NCBI GenBank assembly: GCA_028753945.1
Contig: JAPNXP010000011.1
Coordinates: forward strand, 806,001-870,000
Length of the DNA: 64,000 nt
Reading direction: 5' to 3'
From: Hexactinellida sp. DTS-2022
Taxonomy: Eukaryota; Porifera; Hexactinellida
Of the stretch, positions 33,986 to 44,724 are shown piece by piece (position 1 is the stretch's first letter; each line of letters opens with the position of its first letter). Both the position numbers and the translations under genes were made by a program. The notes under the pieces are model-generated. The model searched no databases. It saw nothing but the letters and a program-made list of their open reading frames with translations, and was not told where the DNA came from.

Positions 33986-34308
33986 AATTAACGCGAATTT
34001 CTCCAAATCGCGTTAATTTCCTTCGCGGTAATTTCATGGATCGTTAATTTCCTGCTATTTAGCAAAATTTTACAATGGATGGACAAACTTCCGAGCTACA
34101 TATTTTCAGATGTGCAACTAGTTTGAAAGGATATACCATGTCTATCAAGTAGATTGGAAGCCTATTTGGGCACAATAATAGTATTAAATCAGGAGATTAA
34201 TAATCCTGAATATTTTTTATAAAATATATTCGCGTTAATTTCATGTATTTGAAAATGTTCAGCTCCAATTCGCGTTAATTACATGGCGTGTTAATTTCCT
34301 ATAATAAG
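33972..34308. mobile_element. MITE-like element with GCGTTAATTTC repeats
   Basis: Ends CCTTATTATAGGAAATTAAC and the near-perfect reverse complement; seven or so GCG(T)TAATTTC strings lie in both orientations between. Overlaps the end of the preceding element by about 14 bp, so one border is uncertain. Confidence 0.7.
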
Positions 34309-34599
34309 GTAAGTTCCAAATGTTATAATAGGTAAACAAGTATGCTGAACACGAATTTCGCCAAAAAAATGTGATTTTACAATTTTGTGAAATTGATATT
34401 TCGAATGTGTTGGTTGGCGTTGGGTGAGTACCCAACACGCACATAAAAAATGCTGACTCTTCACCTAATATATTATGCTGAAACTTTAATATCTCTAAAA
34501 TGAAGTGAGCTAAAAGGAAACTTCCACCCACGCTAAGGGTCATTGCCTTCGAAACACCTTTCTGAAATGGTTCAACACCTTCCTAGTGATGATATGGCG

Positions 34600-34729
34600 A
34601 AAAAATCCAAAATTGCAGCTGTGCCGACAGCATTTTCCTTGGAGGCACTATCAATTACGCAAGCAGTAGCCATCAAAGATAGTGCCACCAAAGGGAAATG
34701 CGTCGGCACAGCTGCAATTTTGGATTTTT
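34600..34729. repeat. isolated hairpin of the 50-55 kb array family
   Basis: Arms starting AAAATCCAAAATTGCAGCTG with GTGCCGACAGCATT and TGCGTCGGCAC; the flanks (GGTGTTTCGAAGGCAATGACC in reverse, ACACGCACATAAAAAATG) also match array units, in inverted orientation. The 70-residue frame over it is not a gene. Confidence 0.8.
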
Positions 34730-34853
34730 ATGTAACAAGATTTAAAATAACGTGACATAGGGAGAATTCCCAAATCTTCACTAAATATTTTAATTTTTAG
34801 TTCTCATCTTTTTAACAGGACCAATAGGTAAACAAATAATAAATACAATCAAA

Positions 34854-36083
34854 TTAAAAACATTGCAGAGAATAGTTGGGATTCTCAGACAAAACACAAA
34901 TAGTTCCTAATTTAGAAATACAAACTCCACAGGGCTTGATGAACTCTCCCCTTCCCTTTCCTTCCCTTCCCAAGGTGAGAACATGCTGTCCAGATTCCGT
35001 ATATACCTTGATGGCGTTACTCCCATAGTCGCTAATAATAATATTACCAGCTGAGTCCAAACAGAAGAAGAGAGGGTTAGCGACCAAACTGTCCTCTGTC
35101 CCTTTAAGGACACATGAGCTGAGGGAGTATCCTTCTCGAGAGAAGAAATGAACACATTCGGAACTCCTGTCTAGCACCACGATACGATCAGCTGACAGCT
35201 TCACGTCTCTAGGGAGATACAGCAGTCCTATTCCAATACACAACTTTAATTTGAGGAGTTTCGAGTATACACAGACTCTGTTGTTGCCTCTATCTGCAAC
35301 TAACACATCTCCGTTAGTGTCGATACATAATCCTTGGGGCCAGTTAAACTCTCCTTCCTTGTTGCCATAAGTTCCAGTTCTGTTGATGAGTTTGAAATCT
35401 TTCTTTCGGAACTGGAACAATGCATGGTATGTGAATTCGGTTACGAATATGGACTCATTATTAACTGCTATTCCCCATGGCCTCTTGAGCTTATCATTCC
35501 AAAATTGTGTCACAAACTTTCCCTTTGATGACACTATTTGCACACGACTGTTCTCATAATCTGATATGTACATTAGCTCAGTGGATTCATCAAATGCAAC
35601 TCCTGTGGCATTCAACTCATTTGCACCTCTTCCAAACTTCCCAGCAGTTAGTACCGGTTCTTTCTTGAGAGAATAGTCCAGTATCTCATACTGGACTATT
35701 CCTCCTAGATTGTATATCAGCTGTCGGATTGTGTACGTATTTTCAAACCTGAAAGCGGGGCATAGGAATGTGGCAGATGGTTCCAGTTTCTTCATACCCT
35801 GTTGGTACACTTGTGTGGCCTGATGATGGAACTCTAGGTTTGGGTTTACCTTTATGATCATTTCCTGCATTTGTTGCTGTACCCTTTCCAATTCTTCAAT
35901 GGCAGCGATACGAGTGATTTCCTTGTCCCTGTGGTCCTCTCGCAGCTCACAGACCCTCTGGAGGAGAGCGTCCCTCCTGGCGATCAGCTGATCGATTAGG
36001 GGATCAAATGTTTGGTGGATGACAGTGGCAACATTGTCGAAATGTACCATTTTATCGAAAGTTACATTTGTATTAGTGGCCAT
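34854..36083 (-). CDS. coiled-coil NHL beta-propeller protein, paralogue 1
   Basis: Complete intronless frame of 409 residues from ATG 36083. Residues about 28-90 form a charged helix or coiled coil (LIARRDALLQRV ... EELERVQQQMQEM), where TRIM proteins have their B-box coiled coil. From about 155 to the end are six NHL-like blades with VAFDES..MYISDYENSRVQI, WGIAVNNESIFVTE, GLCIDTNGDVLVADRGNNRV, DVKLSADRIVVLDR, FFCLDSAGNIIISDYGSNAIKVY and CGVCISKLGTICVL. There is no RING, B-box or membrane segment, so ligase activity is not expected; a propeller for protein or RNA binding in the cytoplasm is the likely role. Shares most residues with the protein at 57980-59215, and the upstream DNA is also shared. 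Confidence 0.9.
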   Translation of the reverse strand: MATNTNVTFDKMVHFDNVATVIHQTFDPLIDQLIARRDALLQRVCELREDHRDKEITRIAAIEELERVQQQMQEMIIKVNPNLEFHHQATQVYQQGMKKLEPSATFLCPAFRFENTYTIRQLIYNLGGIVQYEILDYSLKKEPVLTAGKFGRGANELNATGVAFDESTELMYISDYENSRVQIVSSKGKFVTQFWNDKLKRPWGIAVNNESIFVTEFTYHALFQFRKKDFKLINRTGTYGNKEGEFNWPQGLCIDTNGDVLVADRGNNRVCVYSKLLKLKLCIGIGLLYLPRDVKLSADRIVVLDRSSECVHFFSREGYSLSSCVLKGTEDSLVANPLFFCLDSAGNIIISDYGSNAIKVYTESGQHVLTLGREGKGRGEFIKPCGVCISKLGTICVLSENPNYSLQCF

Positions 36084-36250
36084 TTTAGTTTCAGTTGCGA
36101 ATACAGTTTATTCAAATAATATAATTAGTATAATACAGCTCTATCTTATACTTGTGTAACTTGAGAATACCAAAGGACGTCAATGGTTGCTATGGTGATA
36201 TCTGGAAAAGTTAGGGAATTTTTCTTGGTTAATTGTGTCTACTGCGAGTC
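36084..36250 (-). promoter_or_regulatory. conserved upstream region of NHL gene 1
   Basis: About 165 bp just upstream of the start codon match the same interval at 59216-59385: TTTATTCAAATAAT, TCTATCTTATACTT, TGTAACTTGAGAATACCAAA, GGTTGCTATGGT and GGTTAATTGTGTCTACT. Similarity stops beyond. It probably holds the core promoter and 5' leader, or marks the extent of a recent duplication. Confidence 0.55.
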
Positions 36251-37874
36251 TGCAAGTCTGCGACCAGAGGATTCGAATGGATCGAAATCTGTATCCATAT
36301 CCGCTCCATAATCTATCACATCTATAATTAAAATTCCAAATCCGTTCCATATCCGTAAATTACGGATTTGGAATCCGTAAATCCGTAATCTATACGGACC
36401 ATACAGATATCTAGATGCAGATGGTGGCTTTCTAGTATTTATCGTGTGTATATTTATTTAAATTTAGGAGGTACCAAGTACATTCTCAATTCAAAAATTC
36501 ATTATACCATTTACCATAAAGGATTTTAGATAGATTTGAGAATAATTTCCAAATCCATTAAAAATCGATATTTAAAAATCCGTAAATCCGTTATCCAACC
36601 GGACCCTCTGACTGCGACACAATTAGAATACCGTGTTTCCCGAAATAGGTGCCGGGGGCTTGAATATGTGCCGGGTCAATAAAAATGACATAGGGTATGA
36701 TAAATTTAAACACATTAGTTGATCACTGGAGTGTAATTCCATTGATTTTGGCAACATCAGTATGTATACGGTGAGAACCATTAGAACTGACCTAAATATT
36801 ATTTTCTGGATTTTTCAATACAATTTCAGGATAAATTTGGTCCACGAAAACAGTAAGCGCCGGGTCGCTTATTCGAAGCGATACGGTAATTAAAAATTGT
36901 TTATTGGGCCCATAGACTACTTTAAGGTTAAAAGGACTGTAGGCTGCCAGCTCGGGTCCTGGAACTTGGTCCATTGTGTACTTATTGATACCTCGTAATC
37001 CGCTAATGCTAGACACAGGAAATGTATTATTATCGTATAGGAGTCCATTGGTCATATCGCCTTATCTCAAATATTTGTAGAATGTGAGTTTTGCGGTTTT
37101 CACACCTTTTCCATATATGGTAATTATCTCAAATTCTCGACTATAGTTAGAGTTAGACATAAGAAATGCATTATTTTCGTATAGGAAGTCATATGTAAGG
37201 ATATTGGCATTATTGACTATCACTAATCTCTATATTAATTACCCAATTGTTCTTTTTTGTTAAATCAAGAACTTTTTTCTCATTGTTTAACCATTATTAC
37301 AACTCAAGATATGGTAAAAGTTATTTTAGCCCAGTGTAACAATTTGAGAACTTAGAGTTCATATTTATGATATACATGATCTCTAGATGTAATCATCATT
37401 CTGTTTGTTGTACACAACCAAACCATAGGCGGCGTAAGCACTGAGAGCACCTAAATTTTCTCAGAAAATCTGGGACTAACTATTTTTAAGGGCATCAACT
37501 GCATTTATAACATCAGTGATCAGAATTATCAGATATTCTATCTGGATTTAATAGATACAGTATACTCCGCTTAATAGCGCAACTGGTTAATCGGATCAAC
37601 CTCGCTAATCGGGTCACTTGGCTTGAAATAGAAACATATAAAAGGGGTTAAAATATTCCGGTTAATCGCGCCAACACCTTTATTCCGCTTAATCGGCTCA
37701 AAATTGCGAAGTCCCGACTCCCGATGTGACCCTATTAAGCGGAGTGTACTGTTAATTCTGTAATTACTATATTAATAGCCACTTAGTCAGCTATTATTTG
37801 GCCCTATTTTTTGTTTACAAATGATTTTGGCACATCATAGTATTTTAAGAAAATTTGGGTTATACGTATTATGG
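36251..37874. other. intergenic with small inverted-repeat elements
   Basis: 36300-36600 has many AATCCGTAAAT/ATTTACGGAT strings, an unresolved short repeat. 36630-36888 is a possible TA-flanked MITE with TACCGTGTTTCCCGAA and TTCGAAGCGATACGGTA ends. 37558-37751 is listed separately. The 87-residue minus frame at 36792-37055 has no recognisable domain. Confidence 0.4.
37558..37751. mobile_element. Tc1/pogo-like MITE
   Basis: Ends ACAGTATACTCCGCTTAATA and the near-reverse TATTAAGCGGAGTGTACTGT, with inner CGC(G)CCAAC/GGTTAATCG strings. T/A-rich flanks fit a TA target, though the exact duplication is ambiguous. Confidence 0.65.
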
Positions 37875-38696
37875 GGACATACCTAATTTCCGGAACGGGA
37901 CGGTATGGAACGGTACCATTCCGGAAAATCAAAGTACCTAAATTACGGAACGGTACCATTCCGGGAAATTTAAGTACCTAAATTACGGAACGGGATAGAC
38001 CCCCAAGTTATTGGTTAATTTGGTTATTATAGACTTTAACAACATTTGGTTTTGCATTCTGATATACTATTTTGTACTAAATGTGCTAAATTATCAAGAT
38101 AAAATGAAACAAACCGGTGTAAGGGCGTTTAGGGACCCAGGGGCCGAATAGATACCTATTGTGTTCTAGGGGTGCCCTAAATCCCTTGCGTTTTAGGGAC
38201 CCCGCGTTTTGCATAGATTGAATATATTGTATAGGTTTAATTAATCAATCTTTAGTTGATCTATCCCAGCTCAAGTACCTAAATTAACAATTTAAATACT
38301 GGAACCCTAACTATAAATAAATTACAGGAGTGGTATTAGTTGGACTTTCAATTAGGTAGTAACTCAGATTTCATCAGTATGTAATGTGTACGTGCGTGAG
38401 AACATTTGGTGATGGTGGTGCTCTGCACCACTTTGTCTACAGTCTACACGTCCGAACACGTGTCACTTATACATACTTAGTGTTTAGGGATTTACATACG
38501 TTTTTAATTAATGATAACTCTCGTTGTAAAATGCACATTGTATCACTGCCCTCCTTCCTGAGTGCGACACTTAGTTAGTATGACTAATAGTATTGTAATA
38601 TTTTATATAGTCCTCTCCGCGGGTCGTATACGGGTGCCGCCCCCGCCCCTAAAAATATTCAGATCCTTTGTTCCGCATGAATCCGCGGGTTGCGGG

Positions 38697-39363
38697 TAGG
38701 GGTCTCAATCCCGGAGCCTTGATCAAATAATTTATTGACACTTGACCAATCATGCAAATATGTTGAATTAATGTAATTGTGTATTGATTGATAACTCCAT
38801 TACATAATAAATAGAGCATAAGATCGTAGTATAGTAATAAGATTTTAATTAAGATTTTTCTGATTATTCCTGATAGGAATTTAAATCTATATTTATATGA
38901 AATGGTTCAAGATTGTTGTTAATAAACAAAGCATCATGTTATCAAAAATTCACCTAATGACAAAGCCACACGTAATTGAACAAGTAACGAATAATTGATT
39001 ACCGAGAAATGTAAGCGATAAAAATGAATTAAAGAATATAATTACAGTCAGGTTCTATTATTATGAACATTCAAGGGAACAAAAATTGTGTTCATAATAG
39101 AGAGACTTCATAATAAGCGAACTCAACTTAATCCAAACCCTATGTAAGTTGTTAAATTGGGACCGTAGGATTTGTTCATAATAATAAATCTTCATATTAT
39201 CAGACGAAATCTTGTTCATAATTTGCAGACCTGACAGTATATGTCATGCGAGAAGATAATATTCACATCAGACTCACAATCATTGCTATACTCATAATAT
39301 ATCTGGATCCCGGGATTGAATCCCGGGCTAAAATGGACCGGGATCCCGGGATTGAGACCCCTA
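38697..39363. mobile_element. hAT-like element nested in 38608-39421
   Basis: TIR TAGGGGTCTCAATCCCGG and exact reverse complement, perfect 8-bp duplication GTTGCGGG (38689-38696, 39364-39371). Confidence 0.88.
39045..39237. mobile_element. TA-flanked MITE, innermost of the 37.9-39.9 kb nest
   Basis: Begins CAGTCAGGTTC and ends CAGACCTGACAG, with TA before and after. Its body, with TTCATAATAGAGAGACTTCA and AACTTAATCCAAACCCTATG, matches 42455-42650 in reverse orientation. Confidence 0.7.
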
Positions 39364-39925
39364 GTTGCGGGTCCCGCGACCCGCATTAATTAATAAATTA
39401 ATTAACCCGCGCAGAGGTCTAGTCTCTATCACTGGACTGGTCCCTACATTTAGCGATTTCGGACTAAGCGGGCCCTAAAACGCTAATGATTTAGGGCCGG
39501 GGGTAAAAGAATAAAAAATAGGAATTTTAGACGGGAAAGGAAGATTGTAAATTGGAATCACTATTTTGGTTTACTCGTGGTCTCGGTAGGGTATCCACGG
39601 GGTTGCACATATCTTTCGATCGAGGGTTAAGTGAAAGGAGGTATCTTTGTTCTGGAAATTAGGGATCAAAATTAACGGAATCGTATATTCCGGAAATTAG
39701 GTATTTAAATTCCCGGAATAAATTTGTTCCGGAAATTAGGCATTTATAATTTCCGGAATCGAATATTCCGGAAAATAGGCATTTGAATTTCCGGAATAAT
39801 TTCGTTCCGGAAATTAGGTATTCATATTTTCCGGAACCGTTCCGCGGAATTCCGTAATTTAGGTACTTTGATTTTCCGGAATGGTACCGTTCCGTACCGT
39901 CCCGTTCCGGAAATTAGGTATGTCC

Positions 39926-40225
39926 TATTATGATGATTATACGTTAACGTATGATGGCATTATACGTTCACCTATCGTATAATGGACCATATATACGTTA
40001 TACGTTGCGTATAATGCAACTATGGTTATCGGGTGTCGAAACCTACGACCCTATCTCGTTAAAAACCGATGTCATTTGTATTGAAAAGGCTTTGTAGGGG
40101 ACTGAAATAGTGTTCGTATTAATTAATTAACCGTGTTCGTACTAAACAAGTTTCTACCAATAGTATATTTACTATTTGCCTTACTTGATAGAATATTCTC
40201 TGCGATACCAATTGTTAACATAGGA
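39926..40225 (+). promoter_or_regulatory. upstream region of MOSPD2-like gene
   Basis: 300 bp between the MULE relative and the start codon. 39930-40020 has six or so TATACGT strings in both orientations. The frame is open upstream to 40133, but through GTG, which is not an animal start. No clear TATA box or initiator could be assigned. Confidence 0.3.
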
Positions 40226-41800
40226 ATGGCAACTAACGTGGAGCAGGATCTCCCTCCCTGGGAATACTATGATTCTGAAGTCTTAGAACGGACTGTGCAG
40301 GCGACACGTCAGCTGTTCCTGGACAACTTCCCGGATCCTTCTGTCTCAACCGACGTAGACCCCAGGGACCTACAGCAAGTACAAAATGACACAGAATTTG
40401 TTAAGAATTATGCCAAACAAGAATTCTTTCTCGCTTCGGACTCTAAGCACCCAGATGCCGTAGCTATCTATTCTACAGTCCTTAAATCGCTACAGTTCCG
40501 TCGCGAGTACAGGGTACACGATTTAACAGCACGGGATATCCCACTGTGCGTGCTTGACATAGGATTCTGCTTCACAAATGGCATTGATAAGAAAGGGAAC
40601 TCAATATTCTATTTATTAGTCAAGAAGAACAAACGAGATCCTGAGCTAAAGAAGGCTGCCAAACTCTACGCTGTATACATTCTATACAAACACTCTATCC
40701 TATGCCCGGACCAGAGAATAACATTCTTTGTAGACTCATCTGGAGCTGGCATTTCCAACATAGACCTAGACTTCCTACGATTCCTATTGAATCTCTTCCA
40801 ATACTATTTCCCACTCCGTCTCAACTGGGTTCTAGTATACAACATGCCATGGGTATTGAATGCTACTTGGAATTTAGTTAAGCGCTGGTTGCCTCCAAAA
40901 GCGAGGGCATGTTTAGTATTCACAACGCCGAGTGAAATAACAGGCTACATAGACCCTAGCCAGTTGCTTTCACAGTATGGAGGAGATGTAGATTGGGTGT
41001 ATAGGTATCCTGTTCCTGCCGTGGAGGCTGATACGCTATTGGGACAGCTGATTTATATACGGGATACCGAGGAGGATGAGAGAGATTTCATGAGTTCTTT
41101 TGAGTCGGCTAGAGTCGCTACTGGTAGGGTAACTGCGGGAGATCTATTGGAGCATTCCGGGGAGGTTATTTCTGAGATAAAAACACCGCTACGCCCTCCT
41201 TACCCTCCTCTCATAAACTCTCAAATTAAAACTAGCGAATTAGTAGAATTATCGCCAAACGGACCTCTCATTTTTATCCCTGGTCTATCCTCGAATTGCT
41301 CTGTTGTTATTTCTATCCGGAATATCTCCAATTTCCTGATTGCTTATAAGATAAAGGCCACCAATCTAAGCAAATACAAAGTACTTCCAACAATGGGAGT
41401 TGTGGAGTTAGATTTAACGCACAGAGTTAGTGTGACACTAGATCTCTCTATTACCCGCTCTCTTGCTGAGTTAGGTAAAGAAGTGTCTAAAGATAGGTTC
41501 TTAGTAATGGTTGCTTGTTTTCCTCTGGATAAACCTACTTCGTCAGGGCATATAATGAGGTTCTGGAAGAGTATTGAGAGACATAGGATAGGCCATAATA
41601 TATTTAGTGTTAAGTTGGAATCAGCCTGTGTGTCAATGAGTGAGATTCCTGACATTAGCATTATCAGATCTAATATTCTATCTTCAAAATTGTTACTGTA
41701 TAGCCTTGGTAGGAAGATGAATGTGCTTAGAGGGGTTCTATGGATTCTGTGTATGCTAATTACAGTTAATGTTAGCTTTCTATTATGGAGAACTAAATAA
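40226..41800 (+). CDS. MOSPD2: MOSPD2-like CRAL-TRIO/MSP tail-anchored protein
   Basis: Start chosen at ATG 40226 in AGGAATGGC, giving 524 residues, close to the length of vertebrate MOSPD2. Residues about 80-250 form a CRAL-TRIO fold (GNSIFYLLVKKNKRD, RITFFVDSSGAGISNID, LNWVLVYNMPWVLNATWNLV). Residues about 330-450 form an MSP domain (SVVISIRNISNFLIAYKIKATN, then YKVLPTMGVVEL), with the lysine-bearing YKIKAT strand that in VAP-type proteins contacts FFAT motifs. Residues about 498-520 are a membrane anchor (GVLWILCMLITVNVSFLLW) followed by a short polar end. In known biology the protein sits in the ER membrane facing the cytosol and tethers organelles carrying FFAT partners. Intronless here. 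The next gene lies about 875 bp downstream on the same strand. Confidence 0.8.
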   Translation: MATNVEQDLPPWEYYDSEVLERTVQATRQLFLDNFPDPSVSTDVDPRDLQQVQNDTEFVKNYAKQEFFLASDSKHPDAVAIYSTVLKSLQFRREYRVHDLTARDIPLCVLDIGFCFTNGIDKKGNSIFYLLVKKNKRDPELKKAAKLYAVYILYKHSILCPDQRITFFVDSSGAGISNIDLDFLRFLLNLFQYYFPLRLNWVLVYNMPWVLNATWNLVKRWLPPKARACLVFTTPSEITGYIDPSQLLSQYGGDVDWVYRYPVPAVEADTLLGQLIYIRDTEEDERDFMSSFESARVATGRVTAGDLLEHSGEVISEIKTPLRPPYPPLINSQIKTSELVELSPNGPLIFIPGLSSNCSVVISIRNISNFLIAYKIKATNLSKYKVLPTMGVVELDLTHRVSVTLDLSITRSLAELGKEVSKDRFLVMVACFPLDKPTSSGHIMRFWKSIERHRIGHNIFSVKLESACVSMSEIPDISIIRSNILSSKLLLYSLGRKMNVLRGVLWILCMLITVNVSFLLWRTK

Positions 41801-42454
41801 TTTGGTTGTTATTGTTTGATATATCTTTTATAATTTGTATTAAATTATCTCTTGTCAGTTTTTGTTCAATTTGTAAAGTTTTTAATAATCACTAGCTATT
41901 TTTATATAAGTTATTGATTTATTTGACAGCTGTATGAGATTCTGTCCGCCTAACAGCAATATTTCTTGTTTAATTTCAGTCTACTACTATACGTATGATT
42001 CAAATGGGGCTTTAAGAAGTTCCTGGAATATCGGAGTGGCCGCTATTCCGGGATGACCATTAAGCGGGGTTCCACTATACGTATATTGCTATTATCCGAT
42101 TATTACTGTATATGTATTATAGGATAACTAAAAAATAATTAAACCAGCCACATTCTGATAATCACTCGCTCCGTGGCCGTGTCCACTCAAATGTCACATC
42201 ATAGTTTGTGACGTGCCCATGTAATGACCTAACACGCTTACTATGTATCTACTGCTATTTATAGTGGACTCTTGCTAATACGAACTCAGATAAGGCGAAA
42301 TATCAGTTAAGTAGTACAAGGTTTAATTCCCCTAGTCCATATAAATGCATGCAAATAACCGTGTAATACGATTTCCGGATAATACTAACAAATTACGACG
42401 GTGTCCTGGTGTTCGTAACGCTAGTCTACTGTATATATATAATCCATAGTACAG
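41801..42454. other. gene spacer with MITE remnants
   Basis: 42258-42432 is a probable TA-flanked MITE: TAGTGGACTCTTGCTAATAC on the left, GTTCGTAACGCTAGTCTACTG on the right, with imperfect inverted ends. Around 42020-42080 a single GCGGGGTTCCACTATA-type end of a pogo-like element is seen. No gene. Confidence 0.5.
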
Positions 42455-42650
42455 TCAGGTCTGCTTACTGTTACAAGTTTTCGTCTGCTTAATTTTTATT
42501 ATGAAAGAGCCGGTAAGCCCTATAGTCTCAATTTAACAACTTACATAGGGTTTGTTAAGTTGAGTTCGTTTATTATGAAGTCTCTATTCTGAACACACTT
42601 TTCGTCCCTTGAATGTTGATAAAAAATAGCATTACTGTATTATTATAGAA
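42455..42650. mobile_element. MITE abutting the C12orf56-like gene
   Basis: Inverted copy of the element at 39045-39237: ACAGTCAGGTCTGC, AACTTACATAGGGTTTG, TTATTATGAAGTCTCTATTC and CCTTGAATGTT lie in matching order. Its right end is about 30 bp before the ATG at 42676, so it occupies the expected leader/core promoter. Confidence 0.7.
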
Positions 42651-42675
42651 GTACGTACAGTTTCTATAGTTAGCA

Positions 42676-44167
42676 ATGGAAGCATTCCTAACGCGGGAAC
42701 TGTCTCCCCGGCAGATTAGCAATCTGCTAACACTAGAACTTTGTGTTTGCATAGTTCCACCCACAGATAAACCACAAAACTGCTATATAGTGCTAACAAG
42801 TAAAGAGCTGCTAATAACCGATAGCAGCATTCCTCCTAAGTGTATATCCAGGAGATTGGATCTATCTAGCATAGTCAGTCTAACGGTAGGAAAAGAAAAG
42901 CCATTATTTCTAGAGAAGAAATACCAAGATAGTTCTACTCACATCGAAATAGTTTTCGATAGTTTTGAGAAGAAAAAAGACAACTTTACTGGACAGTCCC
43001 TTTATCCAGCGTGCCCTCACTCTATCCAAGAGCTCGCCACGAGCTAACAGAGTGCCTTCTAATTCTGATTTATTAAACTATTCAATTAGCGATTCCCCTA
43101 TTATAGACAGGAAGAAATCTATTATCCAACAAACACAGAAAGTTTCATTAGCAGACACAGTGGATAAGATTAGAGTTAGATTGGATGTTTATACTATAAA
43201 GACAAACTCTACATTGCTTGAATTTATGAAATACGCATTCCAGAACAGTAGAATATATTCACAGATTAGCAACTGTTCAGCTAGCAGAGAAGTGGAGTAT
43301 TCCCTGCCACAGACCTCAATAGAGTCTCTGTTTGATGAAATTAAGACTGAATTACTGAATGCCAAGGAATTAACTAAGAAATTCTCAATTTGCAGAGAGC
43401 TCATTTACGCTGCTCAACAGTACACACATATTTACACGTTATTCTGGAAAGACACCTCAGTTCTATCCAGATTCTTGACTGAGTTACAGATGTATTTGGT
43501 TCAAGAACTGACACATACAGTGCCTAACAACAGAGCTGATGAAATGGAATTTGTAATATTACTCATGACTGGTATAAAACATTGTATGAATTATCCTTGC
43601 ACGATACAGTTACGAGCCACAGTGTTAAACTCAAATATATCTCTTCTTAAATCTATAATACAGTTAGCTCTGACAGACCCTTTCAGACCAGAAAGTTTAG
43701 GGAAACAAGCCGTTACAGAATTCAACCAACTCAGAATAGAATATTTCAGAGAATCGCTATCCCTATTAACTTCTCTAACAGAAATATCGACACACTCCTC
43801 TTGGATTCTAAACAGACCGATTTCTCTTTCCACTCAGCTAATTGCTGCTACTATTGAGACTAATATAAAATCTTTTTTCATAGTTTTTAGTTCTCTTCTG
43901 AATTCCTTTATGTCTCAGCTTGGTGATGTAACTATTCTAAATTTAGATTCGATACTATCTCTTTACACATTCCTTAAATTAGTTGAATTCCTTCACACCT
44001 CTTCCCGCGCTATTTGGGGACAGATAATCAAATCTTATTCCGAGGAACTTCGTTACTATTTTACTCCCCCTCTTCTCTCCTCTCGTCTGAGCTCAGACCG
44101 ACCTGTTGTACAGGAAATTATGTGTCTCTCTAACTGGTTGCATTCCTCTCTTAAACAACTCATTTAA
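42676..44167 (+). CDS. C12orf56-like protein, one frame break
   Basis: Starts ATGGAAGCATTCC at 42676. The first 100 residues resemble the N-terminus of the uncharacterised animal protein C12orf56: two-part CVCIV ... CYIVLTSKELLITD, then a RRLDLSSIVSLTVG strand, FLEKKY and HIEIVFDS, like a small PH-type domain. The frame shifts by +1 near 42972-42980 at a run of six A, and continues without stop for another about 395 residues to 44167. This part is helix-rich with EFMKYAFQ, LYAAQQY-like segments, FVILLMTGIKHC and a C-terminal CLSNWLHSSLKQL. No GT-AG intron fits, since the skipped region is coding-like. Either a one-base sequence error, a young mutation or programmed slippage. Function is unknown in any animal; family call is moderate. 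Confidence 0.6.
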
Positions 44168-44238
44168 TAACTCATTCTCTCTTACAGTAAACTGTTGAAA
44201 TATATTTGGTGTATCAGTTCTCCAGTAATTTAGTTATT

Positions 44239-44395
44239 CAGGGCCGTGCCACTATTAATACAAACTGACCAGGTCAACCTGGTCATTTGACCAGGTTCTC
44301 ACTAACTTGCTGAGTTTCAAAACAAATTTAAGGTTTAAACTAAATAATTTTCTAGCCAAAACTCAAATAAGGAAACCATGATATTAATTAAGAGT
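44239..44395. mobile_element. partial hAT MITE copy (family of 28407-28714)
   Basis: Begins CAGGGCCGTGCCAC and carries ACCAGGTCAACCTGGTCA; the match to the reverse of 28500-28714 fades near 44395. Right TIR not found. Confidence 0.7.
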
Positions 44396-44724
44396 TTAAG
44401 ACAGGGTTCCGCATAAACAAAGTAAAATCAATTACTTTAGCCGCCATCTGGAAGTATTTATAAGTTCGATTTATTGGAATTTCGATATATCCAATTCTAT
44501 TTAATTTTCGTTTTGTTATTCTTTGATTCTATGGGAAGGCTTTGTGGAAATATTTATACTGGCTTCCTTATGAGCGGGTATTTTGTTATATCCGAGTTCG
44601 TTATAACGGGAAATCACTCTGGGATTTACAGGTCCACTGCATCCAAGGTTCATTCAGGTGAGTAAATTTAAATTTGTTTCTTTATAGGGACACAGAATTT
44701 GCTCCCCATAGACGTAATATAAAG
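44396..44724. other. short intergenic spacer
   Basis: No gene supported. AT-rich with a weak open frame at 44474-44665 lacking any recognisable feature. Confidence 0.35.

Larger units (their letters stand above)
38608..39421. mobile_element. GC-rich-ended element nested in 37875-39925
   Basis: Ends TAGTCCTCTCCGCGGGT and reversed TAGACCTCTGCGCGGGT. GCGGGT and ACCCGC strings lie inside each end. No duplication found. Split by 38697-39363. Confidence 0.6.
37875..39925. mobile_element. non-autonomous MULE relative
   Basis: TIR GGACATACCTAATTTCCGG and exact reverse complement, continuing about 100 bp inward on the left and in about five GGAATCG/CCGGAAATTAGG subrepeats on the right (39650-39925). 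Same end sequence and subrepeat design as the MULE at 19239-24210. Flanks TATTATGG (37867-37874) and TATTATGA (39926-39933) form an 8-bp duplication with one change. No transposase inside; three other elements are nested in it. Confidence 0.85.

Noticed and set aside
36792..37055. 87-residue minus-strand frame
   Set aside because: Overlaps a likely MITE end and has no signal, domain or homologue I can recognise.
40133..40225. N-terminal extension of the MOSPD2-like protein
   Set aside because: It begins at GTG, which animals do not use as a routine start; ATG 40226 has a good context and gives the family length.
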